Shown: positions 9,639 to 20,131 of the stretch, piece after piece
Position numbering within the stretch: position 1 is the first letter of the stretch
How the letters are laid out: each line of letters begins with the position of its first letter
NCBI GenBank assembly: GCA_030674185.1
Contig: CM060312.1
Span: forward strand, 51,526,807 to 51,590,806
Direction: 5' to 3'
DNA length: 64,000 nucleotides
From: Monoplex corrugatus
Taxonomy: Eukaryota > Mollusca > Gastropoda > Littorinimorpha > Ranellidae
The notes under the pieces: generated by a model
Database searches by the model: none
What the model saw: only the letters and a program-made list of their open reading frames with translations
What the model was told of the DNA's origin: nothing
Translations under genes and position numbers: made by a program

Positions 9639-12600
9639 TGAGTGAGTGAGTGAGTGAGTACGTATTGAAAGGGAGAAACCCAAAACAATCTGTACCTGTT
9701 GATAAACTTTGTAAAATTTGTTTTCATGAATGCCAGTCCCATAGATTAACATTGTAAAATTTTGTTTTTATAAATGCCAATCCTGCATCCTGCTTTCACT
9801 TGCTGAAATTGGCAAGAGTTCTTTGAGGTGATGGATAACACAAGAAAGCGTTTGTCCCCAACATCTTTCTGTTTGCATGCACTGTAATGATACACAACTT
9901 TTTCCACCCTTACCCACCAAATTTCTACACTGTTGCCATTATTGGCTTTGGTAGGATCACTTTAAAGTTTAATAGGGTGAAGACTGAGAGGCTGTTAGGC
10001 TAGTTATTCCATAACTGAGGTCATGGGGGGTAGGGGGTGGAGTGAAGTGGTGGAGATATAACCTTTTTTGGGGACAGCATCATGGAAGCAGTGTGCAATG
10101 AATGTAAAATAAAGCAACAACAAAACCAGTGTCATAAAATCAGACCATTTGTTTAAATGTTTTGTTTACTTGACAGACCAGAAAATGCTGTGGTGGGTGA
10201 TGTTCTTGTACTGACCAAACCACTGGGCACCCAAGTTGCAGTCAACGCCTATCAGTGGCTGGATCAACCTGAGCGCTGGAACCGTATCAAGCTTGTGGTC
10301 AGTGAAGATGATGTCCGCAAAGCCTATCAACGTGCAATGTTCTCCATGGCTCGACTGAATCGAGTTGGTAAGTCAAAGATGAGAATGTTACTGCACATGC
10401 TGATTATACAAACACTTTGTTGTATTAGCTAAATGGCACAGCAGATTTCTGCAGACCTACGGAGTCCTAACTCTTTTTTATTGGAATAAGCAAAGTTAAA
10501 ATAGGAAGCTGAAGGTTCATGAAAAACAGCAGGAGCAATTACTCTGATGGTTGTGGATTTCAGAGTCTGCCATGAGGCATTTTGTATAATGATAATAATA
10601 ATGAAAGATTTATATAGTGCAACATTATGAGAAACAAGCTTCTAAGTACTGTACATGAAGATGTACGTTTGCAATGAATTGACGATACAAACGTGGTATG
10701 ACGTAGAACAAGAATAGTAAAGATGTGAATCAGCAATGAATCTGTGATATAAGCATGATATATGACATAGAACAAGAATAGAAGAAAATAATAATATGAT
10801 ATGCATATGATATGAGAAAACTCTCAAATCAGCAAAAAATGGATGAGCAAGAATAGAAAACAAGAATATTGTATGCATATGACATGAGAAAACTTACCTC
10901 ATATGAACAACGCTCGAAGTTGCATATGACAACACACAGACTGATTGTTCACTGCCCAACTTAATATTTCCATCATTCTGATTGTGTCAGCTTAGTGTTT
11001 CATAGGTTCCTTCTCCACCCCTCCCCATTTTAAGACTGCTATTGCAGAGGGATTTATGTAGTTTAAAAGGGAGTTGGCCAAATAATTCTGGCAAGTTTGG
11101 GTCAAGCACATATGGAATTAGCTGAGTGTGATGAATCTGCGTAAAGCTTACTGGTAGTGGGTATAAAGTCACCACACAAGGAAAAATGAATCCACAGTGG
11201 AACACTCCACACACATCTCACAATGGAAAAGTAAATGCAAAACATGAAATAAAAAGAAAATGAAACAACTGAAGTACACTTGGCATGTGAGACATTTGAC
11301 TCTGAAGTAGGATACATATGACTAAGGCAGGATTACTTTACTGGTAGATAAAGGTGTGTAAAACGAGTGACTGCCAGAGACTGACTGAAAGCAAAGCAAA
11401 TGTAGATAGTCATAACCCAAAGAAAGGGAAAGAAGGGTTGTTTCCCTTGCAAAGATGAGAACAAACAAAAATGAAGAGAATGAAGAACATTTTACTGTAC
11501 AGAATAAACTGGTCTAAAGACCTTCTACTGTACAGAATAAACTGGTCTAAAGGACCTTTTATAGTACGGAATAAACTGGTCTAAAGTACTTTTTACTGAT
11601 ACCTTTTACTGTACAGAATAAACTGTCTAAAGTACCTTTTACTGTACAGAATAAACTGGTCTATACCTTTTACTGTACTGAATAAATTGGTCTAAAGTAC
11701 CTTTTACTTTACAGAATAAACTGGTCTATAGTACCTTTTACTGTACAGAATAAACTGGTCTAAAGTACCTTTTATTATACAAAATAAACTGGTCTAAAGA
11801 ACCTTTTACTGTACAGAATAAACTGGTGAAAAGTACCTTTTACTGTACAGAATAAACTGGTCTAAAAGAACCTTTTATTGTACAAAATAAACTGATCTAA
11901 AGTACCTTTTACTGTCAGAATATACTGGTCTAAAGTACATTTTACTGTACAGAATATACCGGTCTAAAGTTCCTTTCACTGTACAGTGGTCTAAAGTACA
12001 AGATGAAACAGCAGATAAACACCTATCAAACCGGTTACTCTTAGACACAAAAGCTATGACTGTTGACCCGTTCACAGCCCCAGCTTGGACTTTTTTTTTA
12101 TGGTGGAACTGCATTCCATATACCACATAACTGAAATTTTCTGGGTGATGACATGTTGTGTATTGATTATTTTTAGAGATAAAATATGATAAATACTTAA
12201 ACACTGACAGAGAAATATATCTACATCTATCAAATTATTGGGCAAAATATGAGGTTACGCTGAAAGAACTCTCTCAAGATATAGTGAACTGAACATAGCA
12301 AATGAAATATTCTTGTGCGTAAAGGATGCACTCAGTGGTAATGGGCTTAAAGGAAATGCGAAACAGCTATCTTTCTTTATTTCTGTTAGGAAAAGAACAC
12401 TTATGTATATTAAGTTTTCAGCGTTTCTGTCAGTGGTGTTGCCTATCTTGAGGAATAGCCTCTGCTTTAAGTGATTTCATGCATTCTTAAAATGTTCCGG
12501 ATTATATATATCCATTTCAGCTGCCCGTTTGATGCACAAGTACAATGCCCATGGAGCCACTGATGTGACAGGCTTTGGACTTTTAGGACACGCCAACAAT

Positions 12601-15600
12601 CTGGCCAAGATTCAGAAGAATGAAGTGGGTTTTGTCATCCATAACCTACCCATCATTGCAAAGATGGCAGCCATCAGCAAGGCTTGTGGCAACATGTTTG
12701 GTCTGCTTCAAGGACATTCTGCAGAGACTTCAGGTCAGTTTGAGTGTAACAGCTGAGCATTCGTTAGGATAGTCATTTAGTTAAGGATTTTGTTTTAGGT
12801 TTTCTTCAGCAGCTGCCAATATACTTTTTACGCCTGTAGAATGTTTTGTAGGATAGAAATCCATGGCAGTTATTTCCTTGAAATTAGGGAGTAGATTTGG
12901 CCCGCCAATTTCACATCCAGATTTTCAGCGGGTCACCAGGATATATAAGGGACACATTATAGCTGCTAGAGAATGAAATGAAACCATGAACTTGTGCACA
13001 CATACACTCATTCACTTCCTGACTGGCGCACACACATAAGCACGTAAATACACAAGGAAAGAGAAATGAACAAGAAGAAAAGGAATAAATGACGATCAAA
13101 AGGAGTGAATGACAACTGCACATCAAATATCATTGGCAGGCAATTGATGAAATGTTATGTAGATGACAAAGAAAGTCAAATGTTATGAAGTTTGCTGTGC
13201 TTATTGCTCTGGGGCAACTTGAATTGTGTGATCTGATGGGGAGACTGTTTTGAAGATTTTTTTGTTTCCATTGGAGAAGAAAGTGAAAGTTGCTTATTGA
13301 TCCAGAAACTTCTAATGCTACAAAGAAAGTTTAGGCTTACGTCATGGCGGACTGGTGAATGTGCATGCTGTTGGCGTCTGCTCAGAGTTGTAGCATGTTC
13401 AGTAGAAAATTGATGTATTAGGGATAAAATTTGGTATGTTTTAGTGATGTGCTGGTCAGAACTCCAGTGCATCAAAGAGGAATTTCATGTATCAGATGCA
13501 CATGTGTGTGTAATAGTTATCACTGGAAATAAGGATTTTTTTTAAAGGTTTTCTTAAGCAGCTGACAGTATACTTTTTACAGTTATAGAATGTGTTGTTG
13601 GATAGAAGTCCAGCTTGTTTCAAGAGAATATGTTGTTGTGTCCAGAGCTTACAGCTGAAGATGATATGATGCTCATACATGGAACACAGGTTATCCAATC
13701 ATTGATTCTGCATAGAAAGTGCAAATAAATTGACGAATAGCCATTATTATTTACTAATGACTATTGTTATTATGAATCATTCTTGCATACCGCTACTCTC
13801 AAGTCATTTGGATGCACTGCGCACCACACAATCTGACATTTTAACCCCTTGAGTGCTAAACGGTTTTTGACATCCGGTGTTTTCCATGTGCCGAGGGAAA
13901 ATGTTGCCTCACTACCATTGTACAATAAAACAACTGTTGCTTCCATATTCATTGGAATCTATGCATGAAATTACACAGAATGATGCATTAGGCATGACTA
14001 AATGTATTTTCAGATGATTTATGTAGTAATTTCCTGAAATTACTACATATTTGTAAATATTTTGTGGAAATTCCCATAAAAAACTCATAAGTGCTCACAA
14101 TAGAAACCAAAAAAAACATAGGGAAAAATAGAAGATATGACCCTCCTGACGAAATGTTAAAGTATTCAGACTTTGGCTAACCTCCTACTGACAGATCACT
14201 GACAGCGGACGAGCTACGAAGAGCTACAGTGTTCTAGTGCACTAAGTAGCTTGACCCTGTCAAGTCATCCACTGCTGCCACGTCCCCCACCCCACTCCTT
14301 CACCCTAGTCCTCCCCTTGCCACTTTTAATACTACTCACTGAATGTGTAGCAGTATTCTACAATGTGGGGAAGGTGTGAAGTTGTTGGCTAGCTACCAGT
14401 ATAGCCTGTGGCCATAAACCCTTTGTGTCATGTGCTCGTAAAATCAATACTTTTTGTGTTGGGTCTGTCTGGTGCATATTTCATACCAACAGCGAGTAAC
14501 TATTGCTGTTTTTAACCTCTTCTTGTGTCAGAATTGTCTTCTGAATCATCCTACAGTCATTTATAAGTTCTTGACTCAACTCACATGCTTTCAAAGGCTG
14601 AAAACATGCAGCATTACAAGACAGTCCTGGTGTCAGTATTTTGCTGAAAACCAGTTTCTCTTTTCAGACTTATAAAACCAATCTGGTGAGGGTTGCATAG
14701 GTCAAAAAGTCATGTAAGGGAAGCCAATCACTTTAATGAACCCTCTCTGAGACAGACAACATCAGTCAGTGCTTCTCTCCCATTTACATTAGGCTGAAAT
14801 GTCAAACTGCCTCAGTAAATTTTTATGTGTGTAGGCACCACAGAAGGCTCGAGAGCTCCGTAAATTTTACGTTGACGGCACTTAAGGGGTTAATGGAACA
14901 TGGAGAATTAGAACCAGGGAGAAAATACAGGATGAAATTTGCAGAGTGGATGAAGACAAAAAGGGTGGGAGGTGTACTTGCAGCATAAGGCCCAATGTAC
15001 TTGCAGCGATAAAAGATATATTCATATGGAGGGCCATGATTGCCAACACCACGCGGCAGGGCACATAATGATGGTGATGATGGAGAACTCAAGCTGTTGG
15101 GCAAGCTGACCATATACCATTGTATTGGTGCACAGTCTGCATCTTTGATGGGTGTGCATGCTGGGTGTTTCTATGTTTCCTTATATCAGGCACTAACATG
15201 ACCCACAGGATCTTTAACAGGGGTATTTTATAATCTGCATGCATGTATACATGAAGAGGGCTTGGATGCTGGCAGGCTTGCACACATTAGTCTGGGAGAG
15301 CAGAAAAATCTTTACCCTTTACTTATCGAGCTGAGCTGTTTAGACGGAACAAACTCAAACCCTTCTGATTGGAAGGCCCACATTACCGCTTGACTACTGC
15401 ATCCATTTGAGTAAACACAAAATTTTGGTAACATAAAAAGAGTTTGTCCGTCTGAATAAACATGAAGCTTGGTAACATTAAAAGAGTATGGTTTGAATGT
15501 TATGCTGGTGTAAATGGCACAGACTTGGAACAGATTTAACAATAGTGATGTTTGCAAAGGGTGCAAAAGATGTAGATTCAAAATATAATGGTTGCTTATA

Positions 15601-16161
15601 TTCACAACTCACTGAAGACAGATACTATGGATTGTGCAGCAAGTTCATACCTGTACATTGTGGGCCCAGCAACCAGAGCAGTGTGTGTATGTACATTCAA
15701 GATAGCAGTACCATGGATTTTATGAGGAGAAGGGTAAAAGTCATGTCCTATTTCCAGTCAGTCTCCTGGGATAGAAGTAGACTGCAGCATGACTAGATTA
15801 ATGCACTGAGAAGTCATGTCCCATCATCAGACTGTCTCATGTGATAGAAACAGACTGCAGCATGGCCAGATTATTGATAAGATGCATTGCATGATTTTAT
15901 TGACAGTGTGAATTGATATAGCACATCTTTACAATGGCTATTACTGTGTATAAAGGATGAATGATGGTTGTTTCAGGTGGGCTGCTGATAGCTCTGCCAC
16001 GAGAGCAAGCTGCAGCCTTTTGCAAGGACATTGAGAAACAGGAGGGTTACCAGTCGTGGATCATTGGCATAGTGGAGAAAGGAACGCGCACAGCCCGCAT
16101 CATTGACAAACCGAGAGTCATTGAAGTACCAGCCAAGGATCGGGATGGAGAACTGTGGTAG
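7305..16161 (+). CDS. SEPHS2: Selenophosphate synthetase (selenide, water dikinase), 3' six coding exons
   Basis: Makes selenophosphate from selenide and ATP, the selenium donor for selenocysteine synthesis; cytosolic. Exons: 7305-7408, 8052-8201, 9281-9393, 10177-10367, 12521-12733, 15977-16161, all GT-AG, with phases that join into 317 residues ending at TAG 16159-16161. Landmarks in order: [127 protein letters not shown]. Against the human paralogues as I remember them it is closer to SEPHS2 ([15 protein letters not shown]), the selenocysteine-bearing type. The roughly 65-95 N-terminal residues, including the catalytic Sec/Cys position, are not visible, so whether it is a selenoprotein cannot be told; no convincing SECIS was seen in the 3' UTR. 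The locus ends in a poly(A) signal at 16589 and faces ING3. Confidence 0.95.
8052..8201 (+). CDS. SEPHS2: SPS exon: [16 protein letters not shown]...RGFK
   Basis: Exactly 50 codons between the acceptor GCCTCAG and donor GTATGT. It contains the highly conserved [15 protein letters not shown] helix. The donor is followed within 35 bp by a CT/CA microsatellite. Confidence 0.95.
8236..8380. repeat. (CT)n(CA)n microsatellite in an SPS intron
   Basis: Alternating CT and CA runs just downstream of the 8201 donor. The long hydrophobic or threonine/histidine-rich reading frames across it are artefacts of the repeat. Confidence 0.9.
8381..9280. other. SPS intron sequence
   Basis: No element recognised. 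Ends with the acceptor CTTTGGACAG at 9271-9280. Confidence 0.6.
9281..9393 (+). CDS. SEPHS2: SPS exon: [16 protein letters not shown]...NEFI
   Basis: Joins in phase 0 to GFK and ends after two bases of a Leu codon before GTGAGT. It carries VTGGQT and [13 protein letters not shown], part of the ATP-binding fold. Confidence 0.94.
9557..9660. repeat. (GTGC)n(GA)n(GTGA)n microsatellite in an SPS intron
   Basis: Compound simple repeat: GCGT units, then GA, then GTGA units. Confidence 0.9.
9661..10176. other. SPS intron sequence
   Basis: Nothing recognised beyond a short repeat of TTTTGTTTTTATAAATGCCA-like sequence near 9715-9780. Ends in acceptor TACTTGACAG. Confidence 0.6.
10177..10367 (+). CDS. 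SEPHS2: SPS exon: [17 protein letters not shown]...ARLNRV
   Basis: Completes the split Leu codon, then [20 protein letters not shown]. It ends one base into the next codon before GTAAGT. It covers the end of the first AIR-synthase-like domain and the linker to the second. Confidence 0.95.
10368..11490. other. SPS intron sequence
   Basis: Contains loose repeats of ATGACATA/GAACAAGAATAG-type phrases at 10690-10900. No transposon end recognised. Confidence 0.5.
11491..12000 (+). repeat. 34-bp minisatellite, about 16 diverged units
   Basis: The unit is about ACCTTTTACTGTACAGAATA followed by AACTGGTCTAAAGT. Units vary by a few substitutions and small deletions. Most contain the hexamer AATAAA on the strand of SPS transcription. 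The array sits in the intron between the exons at 10367 and 12521. Confidence 0.92.
12521..12733 (+). CDS. SEPHS2: SPS exon: [20 protein letters not shown]...AETS
   Basis: Begins by completing the Ala codon opened at 10367 and ends in TCA-G before GTCAGT. It holds [16 protein letters not shown] and [20 protein letters not shown] of the C-terminal domain. Confidence 0.95.
12787..13612 (+). repeat. Direct repeat pair inside an SPS intron
   Basis: About 75 bp at 12787-12866 recurs at 13535-13612 (GGTTTTCTT(C/A)AGCAGCTG, then TATACTTTTTAC, TAGAATGTKTTGT, GGATAGAA(A/G)TCCA). The period of about 745 bp suggests an intronic duplication or two copies of an unknown repeat. Confidence 0.6.
13841..14893. 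mobile_element. TTAA-bounded non-autonomous element in an SPS intron
   Basis: The ends are TTAACCCCTTGAGTGCTAAA and the inverse GGCACTTAAGGGGTTAA. The terminal match is TTAACCCCTT(G/A)AGTGC(T/C), with TTAA at both edges. The 1.05 kb interior has no transposase-like reading frame. The CCCTT-type end with TTAA target is typical of piggyBac-superfamily elements; the assignment is by ends only. Confidence 0.7.
14894..15080 (+). mobile_element. 3' remnant of the TGA-tailed non-LTR family
   Basis: GCAGAGTGGATGAAGAC, then GCCATGATTGCCAACACCACG and GGCAGGGCACATAATGATGG match the 3' end of the copies at 6521, 17345 and 20131, including the ATGATGG-type tail. Only about 180 bp survive, directly against the TTAA element. 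Confidence 0.7.
15081..15738. other. SPS intron sequence
   Basis: Nothing recognised. Confidence 0.5.
15739..15870 (+). repeat. Tandem duplication, unit about 75 bp
   Basis: AGTCATGTCC...AGTCTCCTGGGATAGAAGTAGACTGCAGCATGACTAGATTA is followed by a second, diverged copy. It lies about 110 bp before the last SPS exon. Confidence 0.75.
15977..16161 (+). CDS. SEPHS2: SPS terminal coding exon
   Basis: [20 protein letters not shown], then [20 protein letters not shown] and a short non-conserved tail KDRDGELW to TAG. The tail is shorter than the tails I recall for the vertebrate proteins. Confidence 0.95.
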
Positions 16162-16600
16162 TTTACCAGTAGCACTACTATCTTCAGCATTTGATCTTGA
16201 GAAGAAAGTCTGAGGTCAAAAATGAGAGTGGGCACAGAATGTGGCAATCTGTTCTCATTCCCTTCACAGTTTGATTAGTTTTATCTTGAGCGGAGTGGAA
16301 GAACTTAATATAAGAAAATTAATTGTGTATCCTCGGAACTTTGGGTAAGAAGACAGTGACATGTACTATTTCTCGCTTTGCACTTCTTGGATCCTGTGAA
16401 TGTGACAACAGTAGCTAAAATTACAGAAAGGAACTTTTACGGGAATGGTGATTTTTCATTCTAATTTCATAATTCATGGCTTTTTCATTCCACCTTTAAT
16501 ATGTGTTCATACTCTTGCTTGCGTTTCATCCTTTTTTATTACTGGAAAAAGGGGAAAAAATCATCGTGTTATAAAAAAAAAAATCATGAATAAAAATCAT
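16162..16600 (+). other. SPS 3' untranslated region
   Basis: The 3' UTR runs to the poly(A) signal at 16589. A small perfect hairpin (AATGAGA ... TCTCATT, 16220-16259) is present but lacks the TGA of a SECIS on its 3' side. Confidence 0.6.
16589..16594 (+). terminator. Polyadenylation signal AATAAA for SPS
   Basis: First good AATAAA after the SPS stop codon, 428 bp downstream, in an A-rich context. Confidence 0.6.
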
Positions 16601-17075
16601 TGCTCTGGGACCATCTGATTATGCGAAAACCTCTTCCCTCTCTCTCAACTAGTTCTGTAGTGTTGGACCACACGAAAGTACAAGATCGCAGAAGGTTGAG
16701 CCCCTGTCTGCTTTGTTGTATGCGGAGCTAGCAAAGCGGTGCAGATGCATGCAAGTCGGACTTAATGATTGCAGGGTTTCTATATGATACCAGTTCAGGC
16801 AAAGGCATTAGTCATACTGAACTGGTTGAAAACAGATTTCTGTGAAATATGCAATCTACTGGACTTGTTTGCCTCTTAGCTACTTTGGTTCTTTGCTTTT
16901 CCTGTTTTCATCAACTTTCATTGCCCATTTTTATCACTTCATGCTGACAAGAAGTCAATAGAATACATTGATTAAAAAAAAAAAATCGAAATATGTATTG
17001 AGTTGTTCCTTCTTCCTCTGTGTGTATGTGTATGGTTGCCATCAGAAACTAGGTAGAACAGTGGGATGGTATTTT

Positions 17076-17080
<5 letters not shown>
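16601..17080. other. Intergenic
   Basis: No gene or element recognised between the SPS poly(A) site and the GT microsatellite. Confidence 0.5.

Positions 17081-17169
<89 letters not shown>
17081..17169. repeat. (GT)n microsatellite
   Basis: About 44 nearly perfect GT units. Confidence 0.95.
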
Positions 17170-17173
<4 letters not shown>

Positions 17174-17341
17174 TGTGCGTGTGTTGAATAAAGTAACTGG
17201 ACTTGCAGCTGTTCCATTTGTTTTAAGTATAAGAAGAATCAGTCTGCTCCACAGCCATGAATGATGGTGTACTAAAATATTTCTTGGAATTGAGAAAATG
17301 GATACGAATAACACCACTTATACTATTCAATAGTATATAGT

Positions 17342-19200
17342 CATCATCATCATCATCATCACCATGGCGTGTCTTGCTGCATAGCGTTGGTGATCATGGC
17401 TCTCCATATGAAACTATTTTTTGTTGCTGCGAGTATATTCCTACCCTTTCTGTCCTCATCCACTCTGCAAATCTGTATGTTGTTTTCTCCCTGGGTCTAC
17501 CTGGTGTTCTTTTCTCCTTCTAGCTTTCCTGATGTGGCTCATCATCATCATCAGGTGCCCTGCCGCATGGTGTTGGCGATCATGGACTTTGATCTGTCTC
17601 TATCTCTCGTTGCCCCTAGCATCTCCCCCACCCTCCTCATCCCCAGCCACTCTGCAAGTCCGTCTAGCATTTTCTCCCTGGGTCTACCTGGTGCTCTCCT
17701 TCCCTCCAGCTTTCCCATTGTGACCAGGTGCTCCAAATCCCCCTTCCTCATAAAGTGGCCTATAAATGTTGCCTGTCTTTTCCTAATCTTCCTTATGAGC
17801 GACTGATGTGACTAGGTGCTCAAATTTTCTTGTCCCATAAAATATCCTATCAGGGTTACTTGTCTTTTCCTAATCTTCATTGATGTTCTTTTTGTGTTTA
17901 CTTCTTTCAAACCATCTCACTGTTTTCTTTGGTGTCCATGGAACTATTCTTTTTAGAAACAACATTGTAACTGCCTTAATCTTGTTCTGACTTTGCATGT
18001 TGATTCTCCATGCTTCATATCCGTACAACAGTGTCAGTTCTATATAACACTGATGAACTCTCTTCCTGATATTGATTGATAGGCATTTGTTGGTAAGAAC
18101 GCTTTTTATTTTCTTGAATGCTGTTTTAGCTTGTCCAATTCGGACGGATATTTTTAATGTGCATCTGCTGTCTGGTGAGATGATTGTTCCTAGATATGTT
18201 AACTTATCAGCTTGTCTCAATGTGCCATTTGCTGTTATTTTATTGAGGGGATTTCATGTTTCTTTCTTGATTACCATGACTTTAATCTTCTCGTTATTGA
18301 GCTCTAGCTCTTTATTTCTGCTTTCTATTTCTATTATATTCACAGATTATGTAGGTCTTTTTCATTTTCTACAGTTTCATCTGCATAATGCAGATTGTTT
18401 TATCATTTTTCCTCCTATAGATTGTTTTATCATTTTTCTTCCAACTTTTATCCCAGGTCATTCTTCTAGGTTTTTCATGATGGTTTCGCTCTAAAGTGAA
18501 AACAAATCTGATGGTAGAACACAATCCTGCCTAAAGCCTCTTTTGGTATTTTGGAAAGAACTTGTTCATTTTCTACTCTCATTGCTGCTGTTTGTTCCCA
18601 TTACATATTCCTTGTCATTTTGAGATCTTTTGTATCATTTTCTGCTCTCATTGCTGCTGTTTGTTCCCATTACATATTCCTTATTATTTTAAGATCTTTT
18701 CCATCAGTACCCCGGTATTGAACTTTTTCAGTTGGTTTGATCAGTTCTTCATATTGTATTCGATAAAGGCCTTGGTATAATCAACAAAATATAAATATAA
18801 ATCTGTATTCAACTCGACTGATCCTTCTGTGAGAGTTCTTGGGATACATGTATTGTATTAATAGTTCCTTTCTTTTGAACAAGTCCACATTGTTCTTTTG
18901 CTATTTCTGTTTTGATTCTGTTCCTTGTCCTCATCATGATTATTCTTATTAGAATCTTTGTCATATAACTCATCAAGCTGATTGATGGAGGTCGCATTCT
19001 TATTTCTATAGCCTCTGCTTTCTTTGGAAGTGTGGTGAAAATAGATTTTGACATATATTTAGATTTTGACATATCTTTAGGGAATGGTATGAGACCAGAT
19101 ACAGTTCTCCACTCCCATTCATCAAAACAAAACAGATTCACAAACAAATGATTTTGATCAAACTAAGTGTTCCATCTGAAGTAAAATGGAGGAAGCTGAT
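17342..19200 (-). mobile_element. Non-LTR retrotransposon (RTE-like family), 5'-truncated, split by its own kind
   Basis: Read on the minus strand it carries degenerate reverse-transcriptase sequence (DMSKSIFTTLPKKAEA, RPPSISLMSYMTKIL, EQCGLVQKKGT; after a gap LTYLGTIISPDSRCTL, RIGQAKTAFKK, NIRKRVHQCYIELTLLYGYEAW) and ends with GCCATGATCACCAACG and an ATG-repeat tail at 17342-17361. Many frameshifts. An internal 79-bp duplication lies at 18560-18690. It is interrupted at 17537-17802 by a younger copy. The 5' edge is approximate. Confidence 0.85.
17537..17802 (-). mobile_element. Second non-LTR copy inserted into the first
   Basis: A 266-bp 3' fragment with its own ATG-repeat tail (17539-17556), encoding MRKGDLEHLVTMGKLEGRRA then RPREKMLDGLAEWL. 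It is flanked by the 8-bp direct repeat CTGATGTG (17529-17536 and 17803-17810). Removing it rejoins the host element's reading HLVTS-GKLEG. Confidence 0.85.
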
Positions 19201-20122
19201 ATCTACAACACTTAAAAGTATGTCAGCCTAATCAGCAACTTGAGGAAATCTTGACGTTTGCTGAGAGTTGATAGGCACCTTGACCTACTCAAGAAACACA
19301 TTTCTGGGAGAGAGAACCAGAGCCTTAAACTAAAGGCAAACTAGAAGACTTGCAACTGAATCTGCTTGAGGAGGAATTAAAGTGAAATTTATCAGGCTTA
19401 AAATTCTATGTTGTCAGCGTCCAATAGCGAAGTGGTCAAGACAAACATCACAGGTGGCAGCACCACACATGCGCACGTGATTACAAGTCCTCACTACACA
19501 CACAAGTACTGTCTGTGCGTATCCATGCGTGTGAACACAGACTTTGAAGTTTATTCAAAAGGGATGTGTCACACTGGGACAAGTCTATATGTAATCCACC
19601 CAAGTTTGCCGGCAATTATCTGGCAGACTTCCTGAGCCTGTGAAAACCCTATGCACTGGCAAAGTTGTGAAATGTAGAATTGGGTGGAGAGAAGGGACCT
19701 ATGCTGACACCACCAGAATGCTGAAGACATTAAGATGAGGAACAGGCCTGCTTTTTAATATTGCAGATTCAGTATTCCCTGCACATTTTTAAAGTGAAGG
19801 TCAAAATGACCCCTTGCCAAAAAAAAAAAAAGGGGGGGGGGGGGTGTGTGTTTCAAATTACATAATACTGAGGGTCATTCAAGAAATTTTCAAAATAGTT
19901 CTAAGTCATGTTTGCTTTGATTACTGACAATAATTCTGGGTTCTTGAAATGGACAGTTTAAAAAGACTGCTAGTTGAGACTTGAAAATCAAGTAAAACAA
20001 GGATGAGTTGTTGATTTTCCTCCTGTTTCTTTTTAATAGGTTTACAAATACATGCAAGTAATTAATTAAACAAGAAAGTAGGCTGGACAAACAGGTTGCA
20101 TTTTACCCACTGAATTAGTATG
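19201..20122. other. Intergenic, no gene recognised
   Basis: Contains an A-run next to a G-run at 19820-19845 and nothing else recognised. Confidence 0.5.
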
Positions 20123-20131
20123 CCAACAACT

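Noticed and set aside
11491..12000. CRISPR-like array
   Set aside because: The repeats are head-to-tail with no unique spacers and lie in a eukaryotic intron; it is a minisatellite.
16216..16262. Hairpin AATGAGA...TCTCATT in the SPS 3' UTR as a SECIS
   Set aside because: It contains ATGA and an AA at about the right distance, but the 3' arm pairs by ordinary base pairs and lacks the TGA needed for the non-canonical quartet.
16398..16455. GTGAC...AAAA...TGAT in the SPS 3' UTR as a SECIS
   Set aside because: The spacing of the short motifs fits loosely, but the intervening arms do not pair.
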